A stretch of DNA of 13,249 bases from JANMJD01 sp031371195. GTDB lineage: Bacteria > Actinomycetota > Acidimicrobiia > Acidimicrobiales > Ilumatobacteraceae. Below, piece by piece: positions 6,813 to 13,249 of the stretch. A program made the translations under genes and the position numbers. The notes beneath the pieces were generated by a model. That model was not told where the DNA came from and did no database searches. It saw only the letters and a program-made list of their open reading frames with translations. The stretch lies in the NCBI GenBank assembly GCA_031371195.1, contig JANMJD010000294.1, forward strand, positions 1-13,249, given 5' to 3'. Each line of letters opens with the position of its first letter. The first letter of the stretch is position 1.

Positions 6813-6818
6813 TACGCT
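6813..6818 (+). promoter_or_regulatory. -10 element for a leaderless lipoprotein transcript
   Basis: TACGCT (TAnnnT) ends seven bases before GTG 6826, the distance expected if transcription starts at the start codon. There is no Shine-Dalgarno in between. This supports the GTG start over the in-frame TTG further upstream, which lies inside the preceding gene. Confidence 0.45.
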
Positions 6819-6825
6819 GCTTCTG

Positions 6826-7842
6826 GTGAGGGAACCTCGGCACCGGAGCACTCTGCTGGCCGGATTGGCCCTGGTCATGATGGGTGCATGTACATTGGGG
6901 ACCGGTGAGGCCCCCGCGCCGGGCACGACCCGACCTCCCTCGGATGGCGCGGTCTCGTCACCCCCTGCGACCGCGACCACGATGACGACGGTGGTCCCCG
7001 CAACGGCCGCGCCGGCGACGATTCCACTGGCGACGACGGTTCCCGCGCTGATGAGTCGACTCGGCGCTTCCACCGACGAGCTGGCGGCGCAACTCGTCGA
7101 GGTCGAACGCACCATCCGCCGACCGGACGCGGCCGCTCAAGCGATACGTGACGCCGGAGAACTGCAGCAACTCGTCTACCGCCGGCTCGGCCGCGACGCG
7201 GCCGGTTGGGAGGCGATCAAGGCGACGTTGCCGCCGGACGTGCTCATCCCGGCGACCACGAATGTCGAGGCGGCCACGGCGCTCGGCGCCAAGGCCGCGT
7301 CGACGACCGCACCGCCGACGACGACGTTGCCCGCCTGGACGATCGCCGATCCCCTGCCGGCGGCGACGCTGATCGCCTGGTACCGGGAGGCCGAAGCGGC
7401 GACCGGCGTCCCGTGGTCGTTGCTCGCCGCGATCAACCTGGCCGAGACGCGCATGGGCCGCATCGTCGGCGTGTCGTCGGCCGGGGCGGTCGGGCCGATG
7501 CAATTCCTACCCACAACCTGGGACGTCTGCTGCGTCGGCGACCCGACCGACACCCACGACGCCATTCTCGGCGCGGCGACCTATCTCGCCGCGAATGGTG
7601 CGCCCGACGATCTCGCCCGGGCCGTGCGCCAGTACAACCCGAATGACGCCTACGTGACCTCGGTCCTCGACTACGCCACCAACATGGCCGCCGACGAGCG
7701 GGCCTACCTGGGCTACTACGCCTGGCAGGTGTTCGTCGGCTCGTCCGCCGGCAGCCTGCGCCTACCGATCGGTTATTCGGCGACCGAACGCATCGATGCC
7801 GCGGCCTACCTCGCCGCCCACCCCGAGGATCGCGTCGGGTAG
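6826..7842 (+). CDS. Lipoprotein lytic transglycosylase (SLT domain)
   Basis: A 338-residue probable membrane-anchored murein hydrolase that cleaves glycan strands between MurNAc and GlcNAc. From GTG 6826 the protein begins MREPRHR, a hydrophobic LLAGLALVMMGAC segment and a lipobox ending at C22. A Thr/Pro/Ala-rich linker (~24-75) follows, then a helical region (~77-135), a second Thr/Pro linker (~158-172) and the transglycosylase domain (~180-300). The domain shows PWSLLAAINLAETRMGR with probable catalytic E207, SSAGAVGPMQFLPTTW (~217-232) and the DAILGAATYLAANG and AVRQYNPNDAYV blocks, typical of Slt35/MltB-like domains. Odd feature: adjacent cysteines (C235-C236) right after the TTW motif, in a protein expected outside the membrane. 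The frame is open upstream to a TTG at 6772 inside the LLM gene, but that would bury the lipobox. Confidence 0.85.
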   Translation: MREPRHRSTLLAGLALVMMGACTLGTGEAPAPGTTRPPSDGAVSSPPATATTMTTVVPATAAPATIPLATTVPALMSRLGASTDELAAQLVEVERTIRRPDAAAQAIRDAGELQQLVYRRLGRDAAGWEAIKATLPPDVLIPATTNVEAATALGAKAASTTAPPTTTLPAWTIADPLPAATLIAWYREAEAATGVPWSLLAAINLAETRMGRIVGVSSAGAVGPMQFLPTTWDVCCVGDPTDTHDAILGAATYLAANGAPDDLARAVRQYNPNDAYVTSVLDYATNMAADERAYLGYYAWQVFVGSSAGSLRLPIGYSATERIDAAAYLAAHPEDRVG

Positions 7843-7867
7843 CCCCGGGCGCAGCAGACTTCGACGC

Positions 7868-8173
7868 GTGAGCGACGTTCCTCCCCCGAGAGCCTCACCC
7901 AGGTTGGGTGAACGCCGCGTCCGGTTCACCGCCGATGGCGTGGTGTTCGATCTCGTCGTGCCGACCGACATGTCGGTCCTTCAGATCCTGCGGGACATCG
8001 CCGGCCACCCGCGACCGGCATGGCGCTGCGAGCTCGGCGTATGCGGCTCGTGCGAGTCGACGATGAACGGCGAAGTCGTCCGGTTGTGCACGTTCGGCCC
8101 CAAACGCCTCGATGGCGCGGTCATCGAAACGCCAACCCCGCAGTCGATCACCGTGGCGTTTCCTCCCAAGTAG
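7868..8173 (+). CDS. Small 2Fe-2S ferredoxin-like protein
   Basis: A 101-residue protein with one [2Fe-2S] beta-grasp domain. The ligands are C54-x4-C59-x2-C62-x11-C74 (RCELGVCGSCESTMNGEVVRLC region). The x11 spacing matches the N-terminal cluster of SdhB/CoxS-type subunits, not plant ferredoxins, which have about 29 residues before the last Cys. The second cluster expected in CoxS or SdhB is absent, so it appears to be a stand-alone electron carrier. No partner dehydrogenase or oxygenase gene is adjacent; the F420-type oxidoreductase two genes upstream is the only redox enzyme nearby, and a link is unproven. The GTG at 7868 is chosen because it lies just upstream of the domain, and a -10-like CAGACT (7855-7860) ends seven bases before it. 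The frame is open further upstream. Confidence 0.78.
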   Translation: MSDVPPPRASPRLGERRVRFTADGVVFDLVVPTDMSVLQILRDIAGHPRPAWRCELGVCGSCESTMNGEVVRLCTFGPKRLDGAVIETPTPQSITVAFPPK

Positions 8174-8263
8174 CTCCGTCGCAGAGTGAGGATCATTCCG
8201 TCCCATCCGTCATACGAAGTCCGGCTCGGTGACGTTGAAGAGTGCGTGAGAGCAAGGACGGCG

Positions 8264-8782
8264 ATGCCCGACTCGGACAAATCCGACGCCCCGCCCGGCT
8301 GGTCAGCCGCGTACGAGGCCCACGCCGCCCGCATGCACAGGATGGCCATCCTGCTGGTCGGTCACGATGACGCCGACGACCTCGTGACCGATGCCGTGCA
8401 GCGCGCCGTGTCATCGCGCCGCTGGCCGACCATCGAACAGCCGGGTGCGTATCTCACCCGGACGCTCATCCATCTGGCCACCGATCGTCGCCGCGCCACG
8501 AGTCGTCGCATCGGACGGGAGCGACGCACAACCGGGTCGGATCGTGTCGAGAGCCGGGTCGCCGACATCGAACGCAAGCTCGTCGTGGCAGCCGCCCTGG
8601 GCTCACTCAGCGCATCGCAGCTCGCCGTCGTCTATCTCCGCTACTGGGAGGACATGACGTTGCAGCAGGTCGCCAGCCACCTGAACATCCGCGTCGGCAG
8701 TGCCAGCACCCATCTCGACCGAGCCAAGCGACGACTACGTATCGAACTCGCGTCGGCCCACCAGGAGGGAGACCAGCCATGA
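8264..8782 (+). CDS. ECF sigma factor, SigE-like family
   Basis: A 172-residue extracytoplasmic-function RNA polymerase sigma factor. Region sigma2 spans about residues 14-80: YEAHAARMHRMAILLVGHDDADDLVTDAVQRAV corresponds to regions 2.1-2.2, and the arginine-rich TDRRRATSRRIGRERR follows region 2.4. Region sigma4 spans about 105-162, with the helix-turn-helix YWEDMTLQQVASHLNIRVGSASTHLDRAKRRLR. The pattern is that of the Streptomyces SigE-like actinobacterial family. The start is ATG 8264, with AAGGA at 8254-8258 five bases upstream; a GTG at 8246 and earlier frame-open codons are less likely. The stop overlaps the next gene (ATGA), so both are translated together. The target promoter is unknown; I could not see a convincing autoregulatory ECF promoter (GGAAC/CGTC) in the 90-bp gap upstream. 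Confidence 0.85.
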   Translation: MPDSDKSDAPPGWSAAYEAHAARMHRMAILLVGHDDADDLVTDAVQRAVSSRRWPTIEQPGAYLTRTLIHLATDRRRATSRRIGRERRTTGSDRVESRVADIERKLVVAAALGSLSASQLAVVYLRYWEDMTLQQVASHLNIRVGSASTHLDRAKRRLRIELASAHQEGDQP

Positions 8783-10152
8783 AGACCGCTGATGAGAACG
8801 CCTTTGGCCACGAGATCCGTTCGATGCTCGAAGACGCCCTCGCCGGAGTGTCACGGCCCCTCACGGCCGCTGACATCGTCGAGCGGGCCACCGAGATCCG
8901 ACTAGACCCGCCACTCCCTGCCCACCCCGAGCGGGCCAGGGTCTGGCTGGTCGCCACTCTGGCGGCCGCTGCCGTGCTGGTCGCCACGCTCCTCGTTGGC
9001 AGGACGAACGACGTCACGCCCACGGCCCCGACCTCCCCCGCCCGGGTTGGCCGATACTTCATTCCCACCTGGTTACCTGAGGGATATGTGCTCCTCAACG
9101 CCGAGGAATCGACATCGGTCGAGTACGCGGCCACGACGACCGCGCTCTTCCGACGAATCAATCCCCCGGCGCGACTTGAGATCTCGACAGACACTCTCGA
9201 AGCCGAGCCCCAATTCGATGCCAACGCTCAGCGATTCACACTCGATGACGGAGCCGGAAGCTGGACGAGGATCAGACCGATCTCCACCGACGGCCGCAGC
9301 CTCGACGGAGTCATGATCGAGATCGTTCGCGGTCGCGCCGCATGGCGTGTTCAGGGGTGGGGTATCGATCGGACCGACGACGCCGTGACCGCCCTCGCCC
9401 GGCAGATCTCCGTCGACGAGGCGGGACTTCCCATCGTCGATTCCGCGACCGGTTTCCGGCTCGAGGAGCGCAACACCGGGGTTGGCGGTTCACCGACCGG
9501 CCGATATGCGCTGACCTATGGGCTCCCCGGCACAGCCGAAAGTGTGACCGTTCGAGCCGAGCGCGGCCCGGCCATCGCTCCTGCCCAGATCAGTGCCGGC
9601 AGTTTCGCGAGCCGATCGATGATCGCCGGCCATGAGGTGTGGGGCGACGACTCGGACGCAAGTTGGATGGCCGCCCCCGATCTCCGCCTGAGCGTGACGG
9701 CACTGCCCGACGGGTCGCTCGATCAGGTCGTGGCCGGACTGCAGGAGGTCGACGGGGCGACCTTCGATCGGGAGTTCCATCGGGTCGGAGAGCGGATCCC
9801 CACGGAGCAGTCATGGCCGGTCCTACTGGCCGGCACCGAGCTGCGATTCGACACCATCGGCACCGCCGAGGATCGCGGGTTGTGTCTCAGCACCGGCTCC
9901 GGTGCCCGTCGATGCGTATACCCGGTCGCCGAGCACCTCCGCGGCCGATACGACGCCACATCGTCGTGGGTATCGATCGTCATCGGTGATCGCTGGTACA
10001 TCATCGTCGACGATCCCGATCTGATCTCGCCGACGATGCGGGCGGTACGCATCGGTGACCTCTGGTCGATCGTCGCCGTCGACCCGCACCGCGACACGAT
10101 CCGACTCGGAGTCGGTGCCGCCACCCGGGATCTTCTGCGTCCGCTGCGGTAG
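8779..10152 (+). CDS. Single-pass membrane protein, putative anti-sigma factor
   Basis: A 457-residue protein co-translated with the sigma gene (4-bp ATGA overlap, AGGAGG at 8763-8768). The N-terminal ~53 residues are cytoplasmic and rich in acidic and helical residues, with one membrane segment at W56-V73. The rest is probably outside. Sigma-overlapping single-pass proteins are usually anti-sigma factors, and the layout fits, but the HxxxCxxC zinc motif of ZAS domains is absent: there is no cysteine before residue 369. The outer part begins YFIPTWLPEGYVLL (~93-106), reminiscent of DUF4367-type modules; a second, diverged copy may start near ATGFRLEERN (~223). A final segment (~345-457) has two cysteines (C369, C379) that could form a disulfide. 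The role is inferred from gene order, not from a recognised domain. Confidence 0.7.
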   Translation: MKTADENAFGHEIRSMLEDALAGVSRPLTAADIVERATEIRLDPPLPAHPERARVWLVATLAAAAVLVATLLVGRTNDVTPTAPTSPARVGRYFIPTWLPEGYVLLNAEESTSVEYAATTTALFRRINPPARLEISTDTLEAEPQFDANAQRFTLDDGAGSWTRIRPISTDGRSLDGVMIEIVRGRAAWRVQGWGIDRTDDAVTALARQISVDEAGLPIVDSATGFRLEERNTGVGGSPTGRYALTYGLPGTAESVTVRAERGPAIAPAQISAGSFASRSMIAGHEVWGDDSDASWMAAPDLRLSVTALPDGSLDQVVAGLQEVDGATFDREFHRVGERIPTEQSWPVLLAGTELRFDTIGTAEDRGLCLSTGSGARRCVYPVAEHLRGRYDATSSWVSIVIGDRWYIIVDDPDLISPTMRAVRIGDLWSIVAVDPHRDTIRLGVGAATRDLLRPLR

Positions 10153-10157
10153 CCGGG

Positions 10158-11333
10158 TCAGCCGCCGAGGCCGAAGGCGGCGAGGGCGTGATCGAGGTCG
10201 AGCCGGTCGCCATACCAGCGGCCGCCTATTTCGTCGGGGCGTTCGGGCGGGGCCACGAGGAAGGCTGTCGATGGGATGGAACGGTCGACCGGGTTTCCCG
10301 CGGGAAATCGGACGTCGAGCGTTCGGTCGCGATGCAGGGTCATCTGCAGGCCGTGCAGGTGGACGACGCGGTGATGGAACCAGCAGAGCCGCGCCAGGTT
10401 CGACAATCGGGACGTGCCGCCGTGGCGATGTTCGACGACGTGGTGGACCTCGAACGACCCACGGTGGTCGCAGCCGGGAAATTGACAGGTCGGATGACGC
10501 AACCCGAGCCATCGCCGTTGAGATCGGGTGGGGCCACGCCGTTTGTCGACCACGACGGGACCGTCGGCTGTGTCGGCGACCGTCGTCACCGGTGCATCGC
10601 ACGTCAGACACGCCGCCACCTCGGTGGAGATGCTGGGTCCATTCTCGAATCGCGCCTGGTCACCTTCGATATGGACGATGACTTCGGGTCGTGGACGTTC
10701 AGCTCGACGGCTACCGGCATCGCCACACACGACGTCAACGAAGGCGTCGGCCGCGGTCTGCGAGCGGGGGACATCCTTGCGAAGGATGGTCGCCTGCTCG
10801 ACGGCCCGAATGACCGGCATCGCCCGATCGGCAGGCAGGCGCACGGTGATGGAGACCGAACCATCCTCATTGGTCGCCCAGCGGAACTCGCGGTCGGCCA
10901 GTTGCCGCACCGCCTGAGCACGGGTGACGCGCCGCATCGCCGTGACGAGCCGGGCCACGTGGGAGGCAGTGCCCGACATGGCGATATCGACGAGGCTCCT
11001 CTCGGTCTCGGGCGTCGCCACGCGGGTGAGTTCGCGGACCTTCGACCACGAGAGCAGGCCGCCGGCCAACGCGGCTGAAATGATCGGAAGATCGGGCAGA
11101 ACCCGAGCAACGCGTAGACGCTCGCTGGCAGCCACGTGACCCAGGCCGCACTTCCATGACAGCCAGTGCTGCGGCGAGCGGCACTCCCACGTCTTCCAGG
11201 CCTCGCGCCGGTCGAACTCGGCCAGCACCGCCAACATCCGCGCCATACCCACCGCCTCCCAGGCCGCATGGGCCACGGGTTCGGCTTCCAACTGCTCCGT
11301 TGCAATTTCGGAAATCTCCATGACCACGAGCAT
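10158..11333 (-). CDS. DUF222/13E12-type HNH endonuclease-domain protein
   Basis: A 391-residue protein with the DUF222 (13E12 repeat family) helical N-terminal region and a C-terminal HNH nuclease domain. The HNH part shows C283-x4-C288 (TCQFPGCDHRG), the HH pair at 297-298 (FEVHHVVEHRHGGTS), N312 (LSNLARLC), C317 and H320-H321 (CWFHH): a zinc-bound beta-beta-alpha-metal nuclease with its catalytic His retained. These proteins are abundant in high-GC actinobacteria, often in many copies, and their biological role is poorly known. The chosen start is ATG 11333, with AGGG seven bases upstream; GTG 11351 and ATG 11321 are alternatives. The 3' end stops five bases from the convergent membrane-protein gene. 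An 18-bp near-palindromic repeat occurs just upstream of the start and again at codons 343-347 (FPAGN). Confidence 0.88.
   Translation of the reverse strand: MLVVMEISEIATEQLEAEPVAHAAWEAVGMARMLAVLAEFDRREAWKTWECRSPQHWLSWKCGLGHVAASERLRVARVLPDLPIISAALAGGLLSWSKVRELTRVATPETERSLVDIAMSGTASHVARLVTAMRRVTRAQAVRQLADREFRWATNEDGSVSITVRLPADRAMPVIRAVEQATILRKDVPRSQTAADAFVDVVCGDAGSRRAERPRPEVIVHIEGDQARFENGPSISTEVAACLTCDAPVTTVADTADGPVVVDKRRGPTRSQRRWLGLRHPTCQFPGCDHRGSFEVHHVVEHRHGGTSRLSNLARLCWFHHRVVHLHGLQMTLHRDRTLDVRFPAGNPVDRSIPSTAFLVAPPERPDEIGGRWYGDRLDLDHALAAFGLGG
10292..10309. repeat. 18-bp palindromic repeat, copy inside the HNH gene
   Basis: GGTTTCCCGCGGGAAATC, identical to 11352-11369, with a perfect 14-bp palindromic core TTTCCCGCGGGAAA (10294-10307). 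On the minus strand it encodes FPAGN in the C-terminal part of the HNH protein. Confidence 0.9.
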
Positions 11334-11351
11334 GGTTGAACCCTGTGTCAC

Positions 11352-11369
11352 GGTTTCCCGCGGGAAATC
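11352..11369. repeat. 18-bp palindromic repeat, copy upstream of the HNH gene
   Basis: The second copy of GGTTTCCCGCGGGAAATC (core palindrome 11354-11367) lies in the 48-bp gap between the NTF2-like stop (11382) and the HNH start (11333). It would sit in the promoter or leader of the HNH gene. As RNA it folds only into a 5-bp stem with a CGCG loop, so a double-stranded protein-binding site is more likely than a terminator. Confidence 0.9.
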
Positions 11370-11381
11370 CGTCGGCGACGG

Positions 11382-11753
11382 CTACCACCCGCCGGGGGCG
11401 GTGGGGGCATTCCAGACTTCGACGATCTGGTCGTCATGGAACCGGAACACCTCGATGCTCGCCGCATGGCCGGCTGTGTGGCCGGCCGTCTCGTCGGCGC
11501 CATAGGTGAACTCGTAGGCGACCGTGATGACCTCGTCGCCGTGCTCCCACATCCAAGCATTCGACAGCCGGAAGCCGGGGAACTGTTCGGCGGCCGCTCG
11601 GAATCGGGCCAGGTTTTCGGTGCGCGTGATCTCGATGGTCCGGCCCGGATCGTGGCGGATGCAGACCTCGGCGACCATGGCAGTGAACACGGTTTCGTCG
11701 CAGTCGTTCCAGGCGTCGGTGTAGCGCTCGACGAGCCGGCGAAGTGAGGTCAT
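11382..11753 (-). CDS. SnoaL/NTF2-like small protein
   Basis: A 123-residue protein of the cystatin-like NTF2/SnoaL alpha+beta fold. MTSLRRLVERYTDAWNDCDETVF is the usual opening helix (LxxxYxxAWNxxD), followed by HDPGRTIEITRTENLARFRAAAEQFPGFRLS and strands WMWEHGDEVITVAYEFTYGAD, AASIEVFRFHDDQIVEVWNAP. The fold is used by small cyclases, isomerases, dehydratases and ligand-binding proteins; no specific activity can be read here. H34 and D35 could line the cavity, but this is a guess. ATG 11753 is chosen because the domain begins there, although the frame is open further upstream into the SDR gene. It lies 25 bases after the SDR stop on the same strand, so it is probably the last gene of that operon and may act on a related small molecule. 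GAGACT ends six bases before the ATG as a possible -10. Confidence 0.75.
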   Translation of the reverse strand: MTSLRRLVERYTDAWNDCDETVFTAMVAEVCIRHDPGRTIEITRTENLARFRAAAEQFPGFRLSNAWMWEHGDEVITVAYEFTYGADETAGHTAGHAASIEVFRFHDDQIVEVWNAPTAPGGW

Positions 11754-11778
11754 CGGCGCAGTCTCGCGCGCCGGTCGG

Positions 11779-12612
11779 CTATCCGCCGGCAGTCGCCGAG
11801 ACCATGCCACCATCGGGGTGGAGGATCGCTCCGGTGTACATGCGACCGTCGTCGGAGCACAGGAACAAGGCGGTGCGGGCGATGTCGGCGGCGTCGGGCA
11901 GGACACCCATCGGTATCGACGCACGACGATCATCGATCCACGCCGCCTGCGCCGCCGGATCGTCTCCCGCCGCACCGTGGGCGATGGTGGCGATCATGTC
12001 GGTCGGCACATAGGCAGGGCCGATGGCGTTGACCCTGATGCCCTGACCGGCGAGTTCGTGAGCGAAACAGCGGGTGAGCATCCACACACCGGCCTTCGAG
12101 ATCGAGTACGCCCCAGCGGTCGCCCGCTTCGAGGCGATCGACGCAAGGGTGACGATCGAGCCGCCGGTGCCTTGCTTTCGCATGCGCTGCGCGACCCGCT
12201 GGACGGTGAGGAATACACCGCGAAGATTGACATCCTGCACGAAGTCGAACGCCTCGGGGTCGAGGTCGATCAGGCCTCGGAAGGCATCGGGCCGGCCCGG
12301 TGCCGCCGCGGTACCAGCCGAGGCGACGGCGATGTCCAGACCGCCCAGCCGATGGGCCGCCTCGTCGATGGCTCCGCGGATCGAGTCCACGTCGAGAACG
12401 TCGCCTTCGATCGAGACGGCGGTCCCACCGGAGGCTTCGATGCGGGCGACAACCGATGTCGCGGCGGACGCGGCGCGGGGCAGGTCGACGAGGGCGACCG
12501 AGGCACCCTCGGCGGCGAACAACTCGGCCGTGGCCGCGCCGAGACCGTTGGCCCCGCCGGTGATGACCGCTCGGCGACCGGCAAGGCGACTCGATGCACC
12601 AGCGCCCGGCAT
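11779..12612 (-). CDS. SDR family NAD(P)-dependent oxidoreductase
   Basis: A 277-residue classical short-chain dehydrogenase/reductase. The nucleotide loop is T18-GGANGLG25, with D43 at the end of the second strand (VALVDLP), favouring NAD over NADP. Later motifs: GDVLDVDS (~70-77), ASAGTAA (NAG-like, ~97-103), VNLRG (128-132), catalytic S158 in VTLASIAS, Y169-SIS-K173, and the IRVNAIGPAYVPTDM block (192-206). The C-terminus LCSDDGRMYTGAILHPDGGM is typical of the FabG-like classical group. The substrate is unknown. The ATG (12612-12610) shares one base with the stop of the upstream phosphatase (TGATG), so the two are translationally coupled. Frame-open sequence further upstream lies within the phosphatase gene and is Arg-rich shadow. 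Confidence 0.9.
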   Translation of the reverse strand: MPGAGASSRLAGRRAVITGGANGLGAATAELFAAEGASVALVDLPRAASAATSVVARIEASGGTAVSIEGDVLDVDSIRGAIDEAAHRLGGLDIAVASAGTAAAPGRPDAFRGLIDLDPEAFDFVQDVNLRGVFLTVQRVAQRMRKQGTGGSIVTLASIASKRATAGAYSISKAGVWMLTRCFAHELAGQGIRVNAIGPAYVPTDMIATIAHGAAGDDPAAQAAWIDDRRASIPMGVLPDAADIARTALFLCSDDGRMYTGAILHPDGGMVSATAGG

Positions 12613-13249
12613 CACGCCCTGCCCATATTGACGATCTCGAGCAGGTCGGCGTGGATGGCGGCATTGGCGGCCACCACATTGGCGAGACCGGCGCCGAGGT
12701 TGGGCGGGTTGCCGTCGAAGTCGGTGACGATGCCGCCGGACTGCTGGATCAGCAATGTCGCGGCGGCGATGTCCCATGCATACGTCGCCCCCCGCTCCAC
12801 GAAGCCGTCGATCTTGCCGGCGGCGATCCATGCCATGGCGAACGCCGGGCAACCGATCGCCCGGACCCCGCGGCAATGGAGGTACATCTGCTCCATCCGC
12901 AGTACGTGCTGGCGGATGACCGCCGGGTCGTCGTTCTGCAGACCGGTGGCAATCACGGCATGACCGATCGAGGTGGTGTCTCCGCAGGTCAGACCGGTTG
13001 CGACGCCCTGCGACGCGGTATAGATCTCCTCGGTGAGCGGGTTGTAGATCACCCCGGCGACGAGCGGACCATTGGTTTCACGTACGGCCACCGACACACC
13101 CCACGGCGACAGGCCGCGGGCATAGTTCGAGGTGCCGTCGAGCGGGTCGACGATCCAGATGTACGGCCCGCCGCCGTTGCCGCCCGATCCCTCCTCACCC
13201 CTCCACTCGTGATCGGGATGCCGGCGGGCGAGCACCTCGAACACGGCTG
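12612..13249 (-). CDS. Inositol monophosphatase family protein (5' end outside window)
   Basis: The C-terminal ~212 residues of an inositol-monophosphatase-like metal-dependent phosphatase; the frame runs off the right edge, and about 50 N-terminal residues of a usual ~265 are missing. Mg2+ ligands are visible: the glutamates of WRGEEGSGG, the motif IVDPLDGTSNYARG (D-x-x-D-G-T, coded near 13148-13131), and the late YAWDIAAATLLIQQSGG block (WD near 12776). An in-frame GTG at 13244 exists but lies mid-domain and is not the start. Relatives act on myo-inositol phosphate, histidinol phosphate, fructose 1,6-bisphosphate or PAP, so the substrate is open. It overlaps the SDR start by one base. Confidence 0.88.
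   Translation of the reverse strand, partial: AVFEVLARRHPDHEWRGEEGSGGNGGGPYIWIVDPLDGTSNYARGLSPWGVSVAVRETNGPLVAGVIYNPLTEEIYTASQGVATGLTCGDTTSIGHAVIATGLQNDDPAVIRQHVLRMEQMYLHCRGVRAIGCPAFAMAWIAAGKIDGFVERGATYAWDIAAATLLIQQSGGIVTDFDGNPPNLGAGLANVVAANAAIHADLLEIVNMGRA

Noticed and set aside
5913..7115. Open minus-strand frame of 400 codons opposite the LLM and transglycosylase genes
   Set aside because: Spans two real genes on the other strand and shows no motif; a codon-bias shadow.
9073..9080. TACCTGAG inside the membrane-protein gene, resembling a half-site of the tauE dyad
   Set aside because: Single half-site within coding sequence, with codons for a plausible YFIPTWLPEGY motif; no inverted partner.
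10188..11078. Open plus-strand frame of 296 codons opposite the HNH gene
   Set aside because: The HNH gene on the minus strand has intact zinc and catalytic residues; the plus-strand product has no recognisable feature.
11818..12963. Open plus-strand frame of 381 codons opposite the SDR and phosphatase genes
   Set aside because: Covers two well-supported minus-strand genes with intact catalytic motifs; composition is that of a shadow frame.
10158..13249. Interpreting the HNH gene and its neighbours as a defence island
   Set aside because: DUF222-HNH proteins are common chromosomal genes in actinobacteria, and the neighbours are metabolic; no methylase, helicase, integrase or other defence gene is present.

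Overview
The window is GC-rich, densely packed bacterial DNA with short intergenic gaps, ATGA/TGATG-type gene overlaps and several genes that look leaderless. The gene set points to a high-GC actinobacterium: a mycobacterial Pat-type aminotransferase, an F420-type luciferase-like oxidoreductase, a DUF222/13E12-type HNH protein, and a SigE-like ECF sigma factor with a membrane partner. Placement near Acidimicrobiia (Ilumatobacter-like) is my guess from overall character and is not proven. It looks like ordinary chromosome: no rRNA, tRNA, CRISPR array, transposase or phage gene was seen. Both edges cut a gene.

Layout. Positions 2-1051 (+) hold the C-terminal part of a YcaD-like MFS transporter, followed by a beta-lactamase-fold serine hydrolase (1061-2545). 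The 198-bp gap at 2546-2743 carries a weak hairpin, a promoter-like element, a possible 33-codon leader ORF and a 12-bp tandem duplication that doubles the Shine-Dalgarno of the next gene. Then come a Pat/HisC-type aminotransferase (2744-3844), a GNAT acetyltransferase (3850-4467) and a CymR-like Rrf2 regulator (4475-4930). The regulator converges on a TauE/SafE anion exporter (4975-5862, -). The exporter diverges from an LLM-class oxidoreductase (start about 5970, ends 6797, +). The gap between these two holds an AT-rich dyad lying between the -35 and -10 of a tauE promoter.

Further right on the + strand are a lipoprotein lytic transglycosylase (6826-7842), a small 2Fe-2S protein (7868-8173), and a two-gene ECF sigma factor/membrane protein pair with a 4-bp overlap (8264-10152). 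The minus strand carries a DUF222-HNH protein (10158-11333) and, upstream of it, an apparent operon read right to left: inositol-monophosphatase-like (12612 to window edge), SDR dehydrogenase (11779-12612) and NTF2/SnoaL-like (11382-11753).

How the genes may work together. The regulator, exporter and oxidoreductase at 4475-6797 make a plausible sulfur-related regulatory module: a CymR-like repressor, a candidate operator in a shared divergent promoter, and a TauE-type exporter. The sigma factor and its overlapping membrane partner are a likely signalling pair, although the partner lacks the zinc anti-sigma cysteines. An 18-bp sequence with a perfect 14-bp palindromic core occurs twice, once just upstream of the DUF222-HNH gene and once inside it. 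I found no clearly new defence or mobile system; the best leads are regulatory DNA.
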